Notes under the pieces: model-generated
Told to the model about the DNA's origin: nothing
What the model saw: the letters and a program-made list of their open reading frames with translations, nothing else
Databases searched by the model: none
In this document: piece by piece, positions 29,121 to 29,377 of the stretch
Position numbering within the stretch: position 1 is the first letter of the stretch
How the letters are laid out: each line of letters starts with the position of its first letter
Translations under genes and position numbers: made by a program
NCBI GenBank assembly: GCA_016283075.1
Contig: JAEEMF010000046.1
Location: 1 to 29,377 of the forward strand
Length of the DNA: 29,377 nucleotides
Origin: Bacilli bacterium
GTDB taxonomy: Bacteria > Bacillota_I > Bacilli_A > RF39 > UBA660
Reading direction: 5' to 3'

Positions 29121-29377
29121 ATGATAAGAGAAAAGCTCACATCAGAAAAAATATCTAAAAGAATAATTGTTTTATCTATATTATTTATAATAATATTTTT
29201 TGGAGTAACTATTCTTAGCTATTTTATATTACCTGAAGGATTTTTATTAAATAAAAATAATACTGCTGACTTTAATACATCAACTAATGTTTTTTTATCA
29301 ACCATTCAAATATTTGCTTGGAATATGATTAGTGTATTAGCAATAATTATTGGTAGTTTATTTAGTAAAAGAAATAA
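29121..29377 (+). CDS. Partial membrane protein, possibly SpoIIM-like
   Basis: The frame opens at ATG 29121 behind GAGGTGTATTT and runs to the end of the window without a stop (85 codons). It starts with a basic N-terminus (MIREKLTSEKISKR). A membrane segment (IIVLSILFIIIFFGVTILSY) follows, then a polar loop of about 30 residues with PEGFLLNKNN, and a second membrane segment (TIQIFAWNMISVLAIIIGSLF) ending in SKRN. The loop plus the N-M-I-S-V-L/G-S-L-F pattern recalls stage II sporulation protein M-like proteins, but too little is visible to be sure. Confidence 0.55.
   Translation, partial: MIREKLTSEKISKRIIVLSILFIIIFFGVTILSYFILPEGFLLNKNNTADFNTSTNVFLSTIQIFAWNMISVLAIIIGSLFSKRN

Noticed and set aside
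1..29377. CRISPR arrays, prophage, integron, toxin-antitoxin or restriction genes
   Set aside because: No regularly spaced repeats, cas, phage structural, recombinase or restriction/toxin motifs were seen; the only mobile element is the IS3-type element.

Overview
The window is AT-rich DNA of a low-GC Gram-positive bacterium. TGA is used as a stop (the M23 and walJ genes end in TGA), so this is not a TGA=Trp mycoplasma. Gene content (dnaB-walJ-rlmH order, ScpAB, long HPF beside secA, zinc-type L31, DUF1146 and RNHCP proteins, HtpG behind a CIRCE-like operator) fits the class Bacilli. My best guess is an uncultured gut lineage near RF39/Erysipelotrichales, inferred from gene content and style only. 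Shine-Dalgarno sites are of two kinds, GGAGG and AGGTGAT; both match parts of the anti-SD sequence ATCACCTCC. Many promoters have an extended -10 of the form TGRTATAMT, with very short leaders.

Layout. 1-3685: 3' part of dnaB, a LysM/G5/M23 cell-wall peptidase, walJ and rlmH, closed by a terminator. 3751-5408: murA and rpmE (L31), each with its own promoter. 5409-6182: a gene-free stretch of about 770 bases that starts with a second terminator and a good promoter (TTGTAA-17-TATAAT). It then holds what looks like a large structured RNA of about 650 nt. 6183-8825: a FIST-domain sensor protein and an NAD(P)-dependent aldehyde dehydrogenase in one operon, directly behind that RNA. 8853-10751: an RpiB/LacAB-like isomerase with altered active site, a DUF1146 membrane protein and an RlmCD-type 23S rRNA methyltransferase. 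10994-13705: a P-loop protein, a TfoX-N protein and an ABC transporter (ATPase plus FtsX-like permease). 13762-15933: three unrecognised genes, the last two a membrane-anchored pair.

15952-17283 is an IS3-family (IS150-like) insertion sequence. It sits in the loop of a bidirectional terminator that once separated the Pro-rich gene from the convergent RNHCP gene. 17621-19297: divergent promoters, scpA-scpB (chromosome condensation), tRNA-Leu(CAA), tRNA-His(GTG) and a bidirectional terminator. 19296-20933: an unrecognised membrane protein on the minus strand, divergent from mscL and a 55-residue membrane protein coupled to it. 20945-22852: htpG behind a promoter overlapped by a CIRCE-like HrcA operator. 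22889-24347: an unrecognised protein and a stand-alone HTH protein like a transposase N-terminus. 24447-27606: hpf and secA, each with promoter and terminator. 27714-29377: an unrecognised protein, a GyrI-like protein and the start of a membrane protein.

Most of the window is ordinary housekeeping DNA. The least explained part is the gene-free, strongly structured 5494-6182 stretch in front of the FIST/aldehyde dehydrogenase operon. All motif, pairing and spacing statements were read by eye; no database search or folding program was run.
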